Of a stretch of 64,000 nucleotides of DNA, positions 8,783 to 26,677 are shown piece after piece. A model generated the notes under the pieces. That model was given only the letters and a program-made list of their open reading frames with translations, searched no databases and had not been told where the DNA came from. The DNA is from Denitromonas ohlonensis (GTDB taxonomy: Bacteria > Pseudomonadota > Gammaproteobacteria > Burkholderiales > Rhodocyclaceae). Made by a program: the position numbers and the translations under genes. The stretch lies in NCBI RefSeq assembly GCF_007625205.1, contig NZ_VMNI01000007.1:434001-498000 (forward strand), read 5' to 3'. Position 1 is the stretch's first letter; the number at the start of each line of letters is the position of its first letter.

Positions 8783-11383
8783 TCAGCCGAGGGTAAAGAA
8801 AAAGGTGGCGCCGCGACCGACCTGGGCGTCGGCCCAGACGCGGCCGCCGTGGCGATGGATGATCCGGCTGACTGTGGCCAGTCCAATGCCGGTGCCCGGA
8901 TAATCCGATTCGCGATGCAGGCGCTGAAAAGCGCAAAACAGTTTACTGGCATAGCGCATGTCAAAACCTGCGCCGTTGTCCTTGGCAAAATACACCGTCT
9001 CGCCATCTTGCTGCAAGCAACCGATCTCCAGCCTTGCGGACGGGTTCTGGCTCGTGAACTTCCATGCATTACGAATAAGATTGCTCATGGCGATACGAAG
9101 CAGGCTGCGGTCGCCATGCACCGGAAGCTCATCTGGCACGCTGAGTGAGACGCTCCGCTCCGGCTGCTCCTGCCGAAGCTCCGCTTCGATGTCGTGGACA
9201 AGGGTTGCCAGGTTGAAATCCGACCGGTGCATCTCGTCGCGTGTCACACGCGAGAGTTTGAGCAGATCGTCAATGAGCTGCTGCATGCGATGGGTGGCGC
9301 TGCGAATGCGTTGCAGGTAGCCCAGCGCGTTCGGGTCGAGTTGCGGTCGATAGTCCTCTTCGAGCATGCGCGAGAAACCGTCGATGCCCCGTAGCGGCGC
9401 GCTCAGATCGTGGGATACCGAATAGCTGAAGGATTCGAGTTCCTGGTTGGCAACGGTGAGCTCGGCGGTGCGCTCGCGTACGCGTGTTTCAAGTGCCGTA
9501 TTGAGCGCCTGCACTTCACGTTCGGCAGCCAGCCGTTCGCTGATGTCGACGCCAACACCGACCAGATGGCTCACCCCTTGCAGCTCAACCCGAATGATCG
9601 TGAATACGTACGGAATGCCCGCGTCGTTCGTGGCACTCAAGCGCGCGTCAATGGTGGCGTGCTCGGTGCGCAGCGCTTGCATCAAGGCGCTCTGAAAGCT
9701 GAGCCGATCATCCGGGTGGAACAGGCTTCGGATGATGAGGTGTTCCATCTGCTCGGCGGGGGTGCCGGTCACGTTCTCGAGGTTGTGGTTCCAGCGAAGG
9801 ATGCGGCCGCTGGCTTCAAGCAGGAAAAATACGCCGGGCAGGCTCTTGACGACCGCATCGGACAGCCCGTGGGCGTCGCGCAAGGCCGCGCTGGTGGTTT
9901 TCAGGTCGGTGGTGTCGGCAAAGATCCACAAGGCGCCGGCGTCGGGCGTGTCGGGCTTGATCAAGCGCCCCGTGACATAAAACCAGCGTCGAACGCCATC
10001 GTGGCGGGCCAGCTGCATCTCGCGCGTGACTTGTGATTCGCCGGCGGCGAGTTGCAGGCTTTGCAGGCCGAGTTGCGCCAGGGACTCACCAGAGACGGAT
10101 TCGCCTGATGGCGCAAACCATTCAAGAAAACGTTGATTGGCGTTGGCAATGCGCTGGTTTTCGACGAACACGATGCCGACTGGCACGTTGTCCAGAATCG
10201 CCTGCTTCTCGGTCAACAGCGCGCGAATGCTCTCCTGCGCCTGGCGTTGCTCGGTGATGTCGCTGCTTGCGCCAGCGAAGCGGACGACGTCGCCCGCGTC
10301 ATCCCACACCGCTTCGCCGCGGTGGCGGAACCAGCGATAGCTGCCGTCCTTGTGGCGGAGCCGGCACGCTACGTCATAGGGGTCGCGCGTTGTGAAGTGC
10401 GATGTTACGGCCGCTTCGATGCGCTCGCGATCGTCGGGGTGAATCAGCGCGAGGAAGCTGTCGCGCTGGTTGGGCAGTTCGTCGTCGCGATAGCCAAGGA
10501 GCTGCTTGTAGCGCGGCGACATGTAGTAGCGCTCGAGTCGCAGGTTCCAATCCCAGATGCCGTCGGACGAGCCGCGGATGGCGTAGTAGAGGCGCTCTTC
10601 GCTTTCCCGTCGGGCCGCTTCGGATTGTTTTTGCGCCTGGATGTCGGTGATCGAGCCGGCGTAGCGGTCGGCTTTGCCTTCCTTGTTCCAGCGTGCCTGT
10701 CCGCGTCCGCGAAACCAGCGGTAGTTGCCGTCGCGACAGCGCAGCCGATAGGACTCGTCAAACGGACTCTTGTGTTCGAGGTGGGCGTATTGCGCCGAGA
10801 GCACGCGCTCCCGGTCGTCGGGGTGCAAGGCGGTCGAGAAGAAGAAGCCGCGTCGAAATTCGGCTTCGTCGGTGTAACCGAGCAATTTGCGGAAACGGGG
10901 TGAAAAGTACACCTCGTTGGCCAGCAGGTCCCAGTCCCAGATGCCGTCCGAGGTGCCTTCAATGACCAGTGACAGGCGGGCATCCTTGCCACGCATGCGT
11001 TTGAATTGATAGGCCAGTTGCTCGGCCATCTGATCAAAACTGCGGCCGAGCTCGCCGATTTCGTCCGGGGCATCGTCCTGGATGCGGACCTTGAGCTGTC
11101 CTTTGGCGAATCGCTTTCCGGCTTCGCGAAGGCGTTGGAGGCGGCGGATGAGTGGCGTGGTGGCGAGTGCGACGATCAGTCCGGACAGGACGACGGCAAT
11201 CCCGCCGACGAGCAGCATGCGTTGCCAATAGCTATCGTAGTCGGCCGGCGTCCCGGTGGCGTCGGGGGTGAGCCATTGCCAGCTCGCCAGCGCGATGCCG
11301 AGGATCGTCAGGCACTGGACGGTGATGACCAGCCCGATCAAGGCGACGCGCAAGCGGGTCGGTGCAAACCGTCGCGGGTTCAT
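8783..11383 (-). CDS. Membrane multi-PAS sensor histidine kinase
   Basis: An 866-residue sensor kinase. Domains in order: two membrane helices (about 12-35 and 53-75) around a short periplasmic loop of some 20 residues; HAMP (about 75-130); four PAS/PAC modules (about 140-255, 265-390, 395-500, 510-620), the first two PAS_3-like with SDGIWDWD/N and YRWFRGRG/RHRG motifs; a coiled linker; HisKA with the phospho-His near 658 in SVSHDLSAPLRG; and HATPase with NLIRNAWKF, DNGAGFD and GTGIGLA. The tiny periplasmic loop argues for cytoplasmic PAS-based sensing, perhaps of redox or a ligand. The Rcp1-like regulator directly downstream is the probable phosphate acceptor. The signal is not identifiable from sequence. 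Confidence 0.88.
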   Translation of the reverse strand: MNPRRFAPTRLRVALIGLVITVQCLTILGIALASWQWLTPDATGTPADYDSYWQRMLLVGGIAVVLSGLIVALATTPLIRRLQRLREAGKRFAKGQLKVRIQDDAPDEIGELGRSFDQMAEQLAYQFKRMRGKDARLSLVIEGTSDGIWDWDLLANEVYFSPRFRKLLGYTDEAEFRRGFFFSTALHPDDRERVLSAQYAHLEHKSPFDESYRLRCRDGNYRWFRGRGQARWNKEGKADRYAGSITDIQAQKQSEAARRESEERLYYAIRGSSDGIWDWNLRLERYYMSPRYKQLLGYRDDELPNQRDSFLALIHPDDRERIEAAVTSHFTTRDPYDVACRLRHKDGSYRWFRHRGEAVWDDAGDVVRFAGASSDITEQRQAQESIRALLTEKQAILDNVPVGIVFVENQRIANANQRFLEWFAPSGESVSGESLAQLGLQSLQLAAGESQVTREMQLARHDGVRRWFYVTGRLIKPDTPDAGALWIFADTTDLKTTSAALRDAHGLSDAVVKSLPGVFFLLEASGRILRWNHNLENVTGTPAEQMEHLIIRSLFHPDDRLSFQSALMQALRTEHATIDARLSATNDAGIPYVFTIIRVELQGVSHLVGVGVDISERLAAEREVQALNTALETRVRERTAELTVANQELESFSYSVSHDLSAPLRGIDGFSRMLEEDYRPQLDPNALGYLQRIRSATHRMQQLIDDLLKLSRVTRDEMHRSDFNLATLVHDIEAELRQEQPERSVSLSVPDELPVHGDRSLLRIAMSNLIRNAWKFTSQNPSARLEIGCLQQDGETVYFAKDNGAGFDMRYASKLFCAFQRLHRESDYPGTGIGLATVSRIIHRHGGRVWADAQVGRGATFFFTLG

Positions 11384-11460
11384 CAGCGCAACACCATCTC
11401 GGCGGCGGGTCTCGCCTTCATCTCAAATCCGTCGGGCAGTGGGCTGTTTTCTCCAGGGGC

Positions 11461-13571
<2,111 letters not shown>

Positions 13572-14753
13572 TCAGCGATCTTCGAGATTCAGGGTGAATT
13601 CGCTGAAGGACGCACCGTCCGGTTGAGTGCTTTCGAAATCGATGATGCCGCTGTGCTGGCGTTTTTGCGGGGGCTGGTCGTTCGCGTCGGTGCTGATCTG
13701 CGAGTTGTTGATCAGCCAGGACAGATTGGTGGGCGAATCGGCGTGTGCCAGCGCTTCGTCGAGCGTGATGATCTTTTCGCGGTAGAGGCGGAACAGGTCT
13801 TGCTCGAAGGTCTGCGAGCCCGGGGCAAGCGTCTGCTCCATGGCTTCCTTGATGCTGCTGATCTCACCCCGCTCGATCAGTTCGGCCACATGGCGGGTGT
13901 TCAGCAAGAGTTCGACCGATGGCAGGCGCAGGCCGTCGGGCCGGCGCACCAGCCGCTGGGAAATGATGCATTTGAGTGCCACCGCCAGGTCGAGGTAGAG
14001 CAGCGGGCGGTTTTCCAGCGGGAAGAAGTTCACGATGCGGTTCAGCGCGTGATAGGCATTGTTGGCGTGCAGCGTGGCCAGGCAGAGGTGGCCGGTTTGC
14101 GCGTAGGCCAGCGCCGCCTGCATGGTGTCCTTGTCGCGGATTTCGCCGATCAGGATGCAGTCGGGCGCTTGGCGCATGGCGTTGCGCAGCGCTTCGTTCC
14201 AGTCGTGGGTGTCGATGCCGATTTCACGCTGATTGATGATCGATTTGCGGTGTTTGAAGAGGTATTCGATCGGGTCTTCAATGGTCAGGATGTGACCGGT
14301 CCGGTTGCGGTTCCGGTGGTCGATCATCGAGGCCATGGTGGTCGACTTGCCCGAGCCCGTGGCGCCCACGACCAGCACCAGGCCGCGTTTCTCCATGATG
14401 ATGTCGGCGAGCTTTTCAGGCAGCTTGAGCGAATCGAGCGTGGGGATGTCGCCGCGGATGAAACGCACCACGATGGCCACGCTGTTGCGTTGCCAGAAGA
14501 GGTTCACCCGGAAGTTGCCCACATCACGCCGACCGAAGGAGAGGTTCATCTCCTTGTCTTTGTCGAAGCGTACCGCCTGCTCCGGCGCCATGATCTCGTC
14601 GGCCATGCGCCGGATCATCGTCGGCTCCATCATCTGCTGATTGATCGGCAGGGTTTCGCCTTCGATCTTGATGTGGATGGGGACGCCGGCGGTGATGAAG
14701 ATGTCCGAAGCGTTCTTTTCGGCCATCAGGGTGAACAGCTTGTCGAGGATCAT
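13572..14753 (-). CDS. pilU: PilT/PilU-family type IV pilus retraction ATPase
   Basis: Hexameric motor ATPase predicted to assist type IV pilus retraction (twitching). I start it at the ATG at 14753 behind AGGAAG, giving 393 residues; the longer frame to 14879 adds unconserved sequence. Motifs: Walker A GATGSGKST near 130-138, Asp box in EDPIEY, Walker B with LIGEIRD, and His box GHLCLATLHANN. SINQREIG and the extended C-terminal tail favour PilU over PilT. It lies inside a dapE/dapD/dapC cluster with no other pilus gene in sight. The symbol rests on family resemblance. Confidence 0.85.
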   Translation of the reverse strand: MILDKLFTLMAEKNASDIFITAGVPIHIKIEGETLPINQQMMEPTMIRRMADEIMAPEQAVRFDKDKEMNLSFGRRDVGNFRVNLFWQRNSVAIVVRFIRGDIPTLDSLKLPEKLADIIMEKRGLVLVVGATGSGKSTTMASMIDHRNRNRTGHILTIEDPIEYLFKHRKSIINQREIGIDTHDWNEALRNAMRQAPDCILIGEIRDKDTMQAALAYAQTGHLCLATLHANNAYHALNRIVNFFPLENRPLLYLDLAVALKCIISQRLVRRPDGLRLPSVELLLNTRHVAELIERGEISSIKEAMEQTLAPGSQTFEQDLFRLYREKIITLDEALAHADSPTNLSWLINNSQISTDANDQPPQKRQHSGIIDFESTQPDGASFSEFTLNLEDR

Positions 14754-14820
14754 CGCATGCACTTCCTGGCGGGTTAGGCAGTCGTTCGGGGCAGGCAGCA
14801 GCCCGCCCCGGCGGTGTGAA

Positions 14821-15642
14821 TCAGGCGCCGCGCAGCAACTCGTTGATCGCGGTCTTGGCGCGGGTTTGCGCGTCGACACGCTTGACGATCACGGCGCAGT
14901 ACAGGCTGTACTTTCCGTCGGCCGAAGGCAGGCTGCCCGGCACCACCACGGCGCCAGAGGGCACACGGCCGTAGGTCACCGAGCCGGTTTCACGGTCGTA
15001 AATCTTGGTGCTTTGACCCAGATACACGCCCATCGAGAGCACAGCATTCTCTTCGATAACGACACCCTCGACGACTTCTGAACGGGCGCCGACAAAGACA
15101 TTGTCCTCAATGATGACGGGGCCGGCCTGCACGGGTTCGAGCACGCCGCCGATGCCTACGCCACCCGACAGGTGCACGTTCTTGCCGATCTGCGCGCAGG
15201 AACCGACGGTGGCCCAGGTGTCGACCATGGTGCCTTCGTCCACATACGCACCGATGTTCACATAGGAGGGCATCAGCACCACGTTCTTGCCGATGAAGCT
15301 GCCCTTGCGCGCGGTGGCGGGCGGCACCACGCGGAAGCCGCCTTGCTGGAACTGCTCGGGCGTGTAATCACCGAATTTGGTGGGGACCTTGTCGTAGAAG
15401 TTGGTCGAGCCGCCCGGCATGATTCCGTTGTCGCGCAAGCGGAAGGAGATCAGCACGGCCTTCTTGACCCATTGATTGACCACCCATTGGCCGTCGACTT
15501 TCTGCGCCACGCGCAGGCTGCCGTTGTCGAGGCCGGCGATGACTTCTTCGACCGCTTCGCGGATTTCAGTCGGGGCGCTGGTGGGTGACAGGCTGGCGCG
15601 GTTGTCAAAGGCGGTGTCGATGATTTGTTGGAGTTGTTGCAT
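14821..15642 (-). CDS. dapD: Tetrahydrodipicolinate N-succinyltransferase
   Basis: Transfers succinyl from succinyl-CoA to tetrahydrodipicolinate, the first step of the succinylase lysine pathway. Starting at the ATG at 15642 gives 273 residues, essentially the E. coli length (274). The C-terminal half is a left-handed beta-helix of hexapeptide repeats ([20 protein letters not shown] region). The [11 protein letters not shown] motif is diagnostic. It follows dapC by 38 bases and precedes the pilU-like gene by 67. Confidence 0.96.
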   Translation of the reverse strand: MQQLQQIIDTAFDNRASLSPTSAPTEIREAVEEVIAGLDNGSLRVAQKVDGQWVVNQWVKKAVLISFRLRDNGIMPGGSTNFYDKVPTKFGDYTPEQFQQGGFRVVPPATARKGSFIGKNVVLMPSYVNIGAYVDEGTMVDTWATVGSCAQIGKNVHLSGGVGIGGVLEPVQAGPVIIEDNVFVGARSEVVEGVVIEENAVLSMGVYLGQSTKIYDRETGSVTYGRVPSGAVVVPGSLPSADGKYSLYCAVIVKRVDAQTRAKTAINELLRGA

Positions 15643-15680
15643 GGGGAGGTGTCCCTTTGTCGATAATTTGAAATGAGTGC

Positions 15681-16877
15681 TTACTGGCCGGCGCGGCAGA
15701 AGGCGACGATGCGTTCGGCCGCCTCCAGGCATTCGTCGGGCGCGGCGACCAGCGCAATGCGCACATAGCCGGCGCCCGGGTTGAGCCCATGCGCTTGGCG
15801 GGCCAGGTAGCTGCCCGGCAGAACCGTCACATTATATTCAGCCTGCAGACCACGGGCGAAGTCGGTGTCGGAGCCCGGGGTGCGGGCCCACAGGTAGAAA
15901 CCGGCATCCGGTTTCTGCACGCCCAGGTACGGCGCAAGCATGGGGGTGATCTGGTCGAATTTTTCGCGGTACAGGCGACGGTTTTCGATCACATGGGCTT
16001 CGTCGTTCCAGGCGGCGATGGACGCCGCCTGCACTGACGGGCTCATGGCGCAGCCGTGGTAAGTGCGATAGCGCAGAAACTGCTTGAGTACCGCGGCGTC
16101 GCCGGCCACGAAGCCGGAGCGCAGGCCCGGCACGTTGGAGCGCTTCGACAGGCTGGAGAACACCACGACGTTACGGAAGTCGGTGCGGCCAAGCTGCCAG
16201 GCGGCCTCCAGCGCACCCAGCGGCGGCGAGGCTTCGTCGAAATAGATCTCCGAATAGCACTCGTCGGCGGCGATGACAAAGCCGTGTTCGTCCGACAGCG
16301 CAAACAGTGTGCGCCATTCGTCGAGCGACATCACATGGCCGGTGGGGTTGCCCGGCGAGCACACATACACCAGCTGCACGGTTCGCCAGGTGTCGGCGTC
16401 GATGCCGCTGATGTCAAAGCTGAAGTCAGACGACGCAATCGTGTTGATAAACAGCGGCTGCGCGCCAGCGAGCAGTGCCGCGCCTTCGTAGATTTGATAG
16501 AACGGGTTCGGACACATCACCCGCGCATTCGGCTGGGTGCGATCAACCACGCATTGGGCGAAGGCAAACAAGGCCTCGCGCGAGCCGGTGACCGGCAGTA
16601 CCTGGGTCTCTGCCGAGACGGCGCCCAGGCCGTAGCGGCGCATCAGCCAGTCGGCGATGGTCTGGCGCAGTGCAGGGGTGCCGGTGGTCAGCGGGTAGTT
16701 GGCCAGGCCATTGAGATTGGCCGCCAGCGCGTCGGTGACGAGTTTGGGCGTGTCGTGGCGCGGCTCGCCGATCGACAGGCGGATGGCGCTGTGCGGCGAG
16801 TCGGTGGGCAGTCCTTCGAAGAGCGTGCGCAGTTTTTCAAACGGGTAGGGCTGGAGTCGGTCGAGGTCGGGATTCAC
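15681..16877 (-). CDS. dapC: Succinyldiaminopimelate transaminase DapC
   Basis: PLP aminotransferase converting N-succinyl-L-2-amino-6-oxopimelate to N-succinyl-LL-DAP with glutamate. The 398-residue fold type I protein has GNPTG at 176-180, the PLP-contacting Asp205 in AADECYSE and the Schiff-base Lys245 in [15 protein letters not shown]. The last motif matches DapC/ArgD-like class I enzymes of betaproteobacteria. GTG start. It is the first gene of the minus-strand dapC-dapD-pilU-dapE-prmB run and is divergent from smc across a 158-base intergenic region that should hold both promoters. Confidence 0.93.
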   Translation of the reverse strand: MNPDLDRLQPYPFEKLRTLFEGLPTDSPHSAIRLSIGEPRHDTPKLVTDALAANLNGLANYPLTTGTPALRQTIADWLMRRYGLGAVSAETQVLPVTGSREALFAFAQCVVDRTQPNARVMCPNPFYQIYEGAALLAGAQPLFINTIASSDFSFDISGIDADTWRTVQLVYVCSPGNPTGHVMSLDEWRTLFALSDEHGFVIAADECYSEIYFDEASPPLGALEAAWQLGRTDFRNVVVFSSLSKRSNVPGLRSGFVAGDAAVLKQFLRYRTYHGCAMSPSVQAASIAAWNDEAHVIENRRLYREKFDQITPMLAPYLGVQKPDAGFYLWARTPGSDTDFARGLQAEYNVTVLPGSYLARQAHGLNPGAGYVRIALVAAPDECLEAAERIVAFCRAGQ

Positions 16878-17035
16878 GGCGGGCTCGATTGGGCGGCGAA
16901 AGCGTTACCAAATGTCATCAAAGGCACGCTTGCCGGGCAGTTGAAGTCGGCGAAGATGCTATCATAGCCCGCTTATCTACCGCGCCGCGCACTTGCGCTC
17001 AACCGGCCGCGCATTGTCCGCCAGATCGAACCGCC

Positions 17036-20000
17036 GTGAGACTGTCCCGCCTCAAACTTGCCGGCTTCAAAACCTTTGTCGATCCGACCACGGTGTTGTC
17101 CCCCGGACAGCTCGTCGGCGTGGTCGGCCCCAACGGTTGCGGCAAATCCAACATTATCGACGCCGTGCGCTGGGTGCTCGGCGAGACGCGCGCGTCCGCG
17201 CTGCGCGGCGCCTCGATGCAGGACGTGATCTTCAACGGCTCGACCACCCGCAAGGCGGTCTCGCGCGCGAGCGTTGAACTGGTCTTCGACAACGCCGATG
17301 GCAAGGCCGCCGGGCAGTGGTCGCAATATGCCGAGATCGCGGTCAGGCGGGTGCTCGATCGCAGCGGCGATTCGTCCTACTACATCAATAACATGCTGGT
17401 GCGCCGCAAGGACGTGGTCGATCTGTTCCTCGGCACCGGCCTGGGCCCGCGTGCCTACGCCATCATCGAGCAGGGCATGATCTCGCGCATCATCGAGGCG
17501 CGCCCCGAAGAGGTGCGCGGCTTTCTCGAAGAGGCCGCGGGCGTCACCAAATACCGTGAGCGCCGACGCGAGACTGAAGGCCGTCTTTCGGACGCGGGTG
17601 AAAACCTGCTGCGCCTCGACGACATCTGCCTCGAACTCGGCGATCGCATCACCCGACTCGAAGGCCAGGCCGAGATCGCCGAGCGCTATCGCCGGATGCA
17701 TCACGATCATGCCCAGAAGCAACAGCTGCTGTGGCTACTCAAACGCAACGAAGCGCGTGCCGAAAGCGAGCGCGTCGTTCAGGCGCTCGAAGGCGTCAGC
17801 CGTCAGATGGAGTCCGACAGCACCCGGCTCGGCGAGCTGACTGCGGCCATCGACACCGCGCGCGGGGTGCATCAAGGCGCAAGCGAGGCGGTGCAGGTCG
17901 CGCAGAACGACTTCTTCAACGCGTCGGCCGAAGTCAGTCGGCTCGAAGGCGAGCGTCAGCATCTGGCCGACAATCGTCGCCGACTGGCGGCACGGCTTGA
18001 ACAGCTCGACGGCGAACACACGCATTGGGCGACGCGCCAGGCGCAATTGATCGAAGAACAGGCCCGATGGCAGGCCTTGCTCGAGGCGGCCGATCTGCGT
18101 CTGGCGCAGGCCGAAGCACGCCACGAGGCGGCGGGCGATCGTGTGCCCGAGGCCGAGTCGCATTTTCGGACCGCTGAGGCCACGGCCGCGGCGGCGCGTC
18201 GCGAGCTGGCGCAGACCGAACAGCAAGCCCGTGTCGAAGAAACCCGCAGCGCCAGCGCCCGACGCGCGCTCGACGCGCTGCAGGTGCGTCAGGCACGGCT
18301 CAGCGCCGAAGAAGGACAGATCGCTGCACCGCCCGAGACCGAGGTGGCGCGCTGCGAGATGCAACTGGCGGCCGCCGAAGAAGCCCTGCATCAACTCATC
18401 GAAGAAAACGAAACGCTGCAAGCGGCGATGCCGGCACAACAGGCGGCGCTTAAGCGCGCAGCCGATGAAGAGCGCGAGATTCAGCGCCGCCTCACCACCG
18501 CACAAGCGCGTCACGAAGCGCTGGTTCAACTCCAGCGCAAGGTAAAGCAGCAGGGCGCGCTGGGTGACTGGCTGCGCCGCCGTGGCCTCGAAGGCGCGAC
18601 CGCGCTGTGGCAACAGCTGGAAGTGGCCGCGGGCTGGGAGAGCGCCGTCGAGGCGGTGTTGCGAGAGCGCCTGGCTGCGCTGCCGGAGTCGGCCCTGGCC
18701 GATCTGTCCGCCTGGCGTGCCGAACCGCCACCCACCACGCTGGCGGTCATGCGCGCATCGACCACGCCGCACGACGATGCGGCGCCCTTGGCCGGGGCAA
18801 CCCCGCTGATCGCGCATTTGCGCTGCGATGCGTCACTGCACGGCACCCTCGCGCACTGGCTGGCGGGCGTGTATGCCGTGGATGATCTGGCCGGATGGGC
18901 GGATCGACGCGACACGCTGGCGCCCGGGCAGGTGCTGGTCGCGCCCGACGGCCAATGCCTGACGCGGGACTGCTTCATCCACTACGTGGCCGATGCGCGC
19001 ACGCATGGCGTGATCGAGCGCGAACGTGAAATTCACGAACTCGATGCCTTGCTCGATACCCTGGCGACCGGTCACGAGACTGCGCAAGCGGCCGTGACCG
19101 AGGCCGATCGTCTCTTTGCGCTGACGCAGGCACGTGCGACCGACTTGCGTCGTCAGCAGCAGGATCGCCAAGGCGCGGTGCATCAAGCCCAGGTGGCACT
19201 GCTCAAGCAGACCCAGGCGCGCCAGCGGGCCGAAGAGCAGCAGGCGCGTATTGCTGGCGATCTGTCTGAAATCCAGCGTGCGCTGGCGGTCGAGCAGGAG
19301 CACCTGAGCGTTGCCGGCAGCGAGTTGTCACGTTGCGAGGCGCTGGTCGAGGTGCTGCGTGAGCGCCTCGAACATGCCAACACGGTGCGCGCTGACCGCG
19401 AAGCGGCCTATCGCGAAGCGCAGAACCAGCTGCAGAGTCTGGCGCGTGACATGAGCGAAGCCGGGTTTTCGCAGCGCGAGTGCGGCGGCAAGCTCGACGA
19501 CATCGCGCGCAACCTTGCGCTGGCAGCCGAGCAATTGGCGCGCATCGCTCAAGAACGTGCGGCCCGTGCGGCCGAGCATGACGCGACCGATCCACTGGCC
19601 GGCGAAGCGGCATTGCAGGCCGCGCTCGAACAGCGCGCCTCGCGCGAAACGGCACTGAGCGCGCGGCGCGATCAACTCGCTGAGGCCGCCGCCCAACTCA
19701 AGGCATTGGAAGAAGATCGTCTGCGCGTCGAGCAGGCGGCCGCACCGCTACGCGATCAGGTCGCCGAGTTGCGCCTGGCGCGTCAGGCCGCCGAATTGGC
19801 ACAAGCTCAGCATCAGAGTCGCCTGGATGAAGTCGAGGCCGATGAGGCGCTGCTGACGCCGCTGCTGGCCGATGTGCGCGAAACCGCCTTGCAACGAGAC
19901 GTCGCCAGTCTGGCGCGTCAGATTGATGCGCTCGGCGCGGTCAACCTCGCCGCGCTCGACGAGCTGAAAACGGCCAGCGAGCGCAAGGGCTATCTGGATG

Positions 20001-20554
20001 CACAGCACGCCGACCTGACCGAAGCGATCGCCACACTCGAAGACGCGATTCGCCGTATTGATCGCGAAACCCGCGAGCAGCTTCAGGTCACGTACGATAC
20101 GGTCAGTGCCCAGTTTTCGACGCTGTTTCCGCAGCTGTTCGGAGGCGGTCAGGCGCGGCTGGTGCTCACAGGGGACGAGATTCTCGACGCGGGCATCCAG
20201 ATCGTGGCCCAGCCACCGGGCAAAAAGAACGCATCAATCCACCTTCTGTCGGGTGGAGAAAAGGCCTTGACCGCGATTGCGCTGGTGTTTTCGCTGTTCC
20301 AGCTCAATCCGGCACCGTTTTGCATGCTTGACGAGGTGGACGCGCCATTGGACGATACCAACACTGGACGCTTCTGCGAGATGGTCAAGCGAATGGCATC
20401 ACAGACCCAGTTCCTGTTCATCAGTCACAACAAGATCACGATGGAGATCGCCCAGCAGCTGGTGGGGGTGACGATGCAGGAGCAGGGCGTATCGCGTATT
20501 GTCGAAGTCGACATGGAAGAAGCATTGCGGATGGCGGATGCCGCCCCCGCGTGA
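17036..20554 (+). CDS. smc: Chromosome segregation protein SMC
   Basis: ATPase of the SMC-ScpAB condensin that organises and separates chromosomes. I start at the GTG at 17036 (1172 residues), which puts RLSRLKLAGFK at the N terminus as in the family; the longer frame from 16889 adds 49 residues over the promoter region. Walker A GPNGCGKSN is about residue 32-40. Long coiled coils (rich in A/E/Q/R) flank a hinge at about 505-660. The C-terminal head has LSGGEKA near 1070 and Walker B with CMLDEVDAPLDD. No scpA or scpB in the window. zipA starts 18 bases after the stop. Confidence 0.96.
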   Translation: MRLSRLKLAGFKTFVDPTTVLSPGQLVGVVGPNGCGKSNIIDAVRWVLGETRASALRGASMQDVIFNGSTTRKAVSRASVELVFDNADGKAAGQWSQYAEIAVRRVLDRSGDSSYYINNMLVRRKDVVDLFLGTGLGPRAYAIIEQGMISRIIEARPEEVRGFLEEAAGVTKYRERRRETEGRLSDAGENLLRLDDICLELGDRITRLEGQAEIAERYRRMHHDHAQKQQLLWLLKRNEARAESERVVQALEGVSRQMESDSTRLGELTAAIDTARGVHQGASEAVQVAQNDFFNASAEVSRLEGERQHLADNRRRLAARLEQLDGEHTHWATRQAQLIEEQARWQALLEAADLRLAQAEARHEAAGDRVPEAESHFRTAEATAAAARRELAQTEQQARVEETRSASARRALDALQVRQARLSAEEGQIAAPPETEVARCEMQLAAAEEALHQLIEENETLQAAMPAQQAALKRAADEEREIQRRLTTAQARHEALVQLQRKVKQQGALGDWLRRRGLEGATALWQQLEVAAGWESAVEAVLRERLAALPESALADLSAWRAEPPPTTLAVMRASTTPHDDAAPLAGATPLIAHLRCDASLHGTLAHWLAGVYAVDDLAGWADRRDTLAPGQVLVAPDGQCLTRDCFIHYVADARTHGVIEREREIHELDALLDTLATGHETAQAAVTEADRLFALTQARATDLRRQQQDRQGAVHQAQVALLKQTQARQRAEEQQARIAGDLSEIQRALAVEQEHLSVAGSELSRCEALVEVLRERLEHANTVRADREAAYREAQNQLQSLARDMSEAGFSQRECGGKLDDIARNLALAAEQLARIAQERAARAAEHDATDPLAGEAALQAALEQRASRETALSARRDQLAEAAAQLKALEEDRLRVEQAAAPLRDQVAELRLARQAAELAQAQHQSRLDEVEADEALLTPLLADVRETALQRDVASLARQIDALGAVNLAALDELKTASERKGYLDAQHADLTEAIATLEDAIRRIDRETREQLQVTYDTVSAQFSTLFPQLFGGGQARLVLTGDEILDAGIQIVAQPPGKKNASIHLLSGGEKALTAIALVFSLFQLNPAPFCMLDEVDAPLDDTNTGRFCEMVKRMASQTQFLFISHNKITMEIAQQLVGVTMQEQGVSRIVEVDMEEALRMADAAPA

Positions 20555-20572
20555 GCAAAGAGCAAGGAAAAC

Positions 20573-24653
<4,081 letters not shown>

Positions 24654-24666
24654 AAGGGTTCAGCCC

Positions 24667-24702
24667 AAAGACAAACGGCGCCCGCGGGCGCCGTTTGTCT
24701 TT
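24667..24702 (+). terminator. Bidirectional intrinsic terminator (galU / typA)
   Basis: A perfect 36-base inverted repeat: AAAGACAAACGGCGCCCG pairs with its exact complement CGGGCGCCGTTTGTCTTT. A GC-rich core is flanked by an A-run on the left and a T-run on the right, so it can terminate on both strands. It lies between the convergent stops of galU (24653) and typA (24715). Confidence 0.9.
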
Positions 24703-24714
24703 GTTGCGTTAGGC

Positions 24715-26529
<1,815 letters not shown>

Positions 26530-26677
26530 GAAAAGCGCCGGAAGTGTTTGAAAAGGGGCGGATTCTACCATGGCCTGTCGCGTCGCAGCATGCTTCCGTC
26601 AGAAGGTGTGCACGAGTTGTTCAGTGGCTGCGTGGTAAAATCGGCGCCCATTTTCATGTGCTGCAGGAGTTCCCTGG

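Noticed and set aside
13623-14777. A 384-codon plus-strand open frame opposite pilU
   Set aside because: Antisense shadow of a gene with all ATPase motifs; no independent evidence of coding.
16889-17035. A 49-residue N-terminal extension of SMC
   Set aside because: SMC proteins begin just before the RLSRLKLAGFK-type strand; the extension covers the dapC-smc promoter region and is not conserved.
26617-26641. TTGTTC and TAAAAT upstream of mtnP as a promoter
   Set aside because: The spacer is only 13 bases, too short for a sigma-70 promoter.
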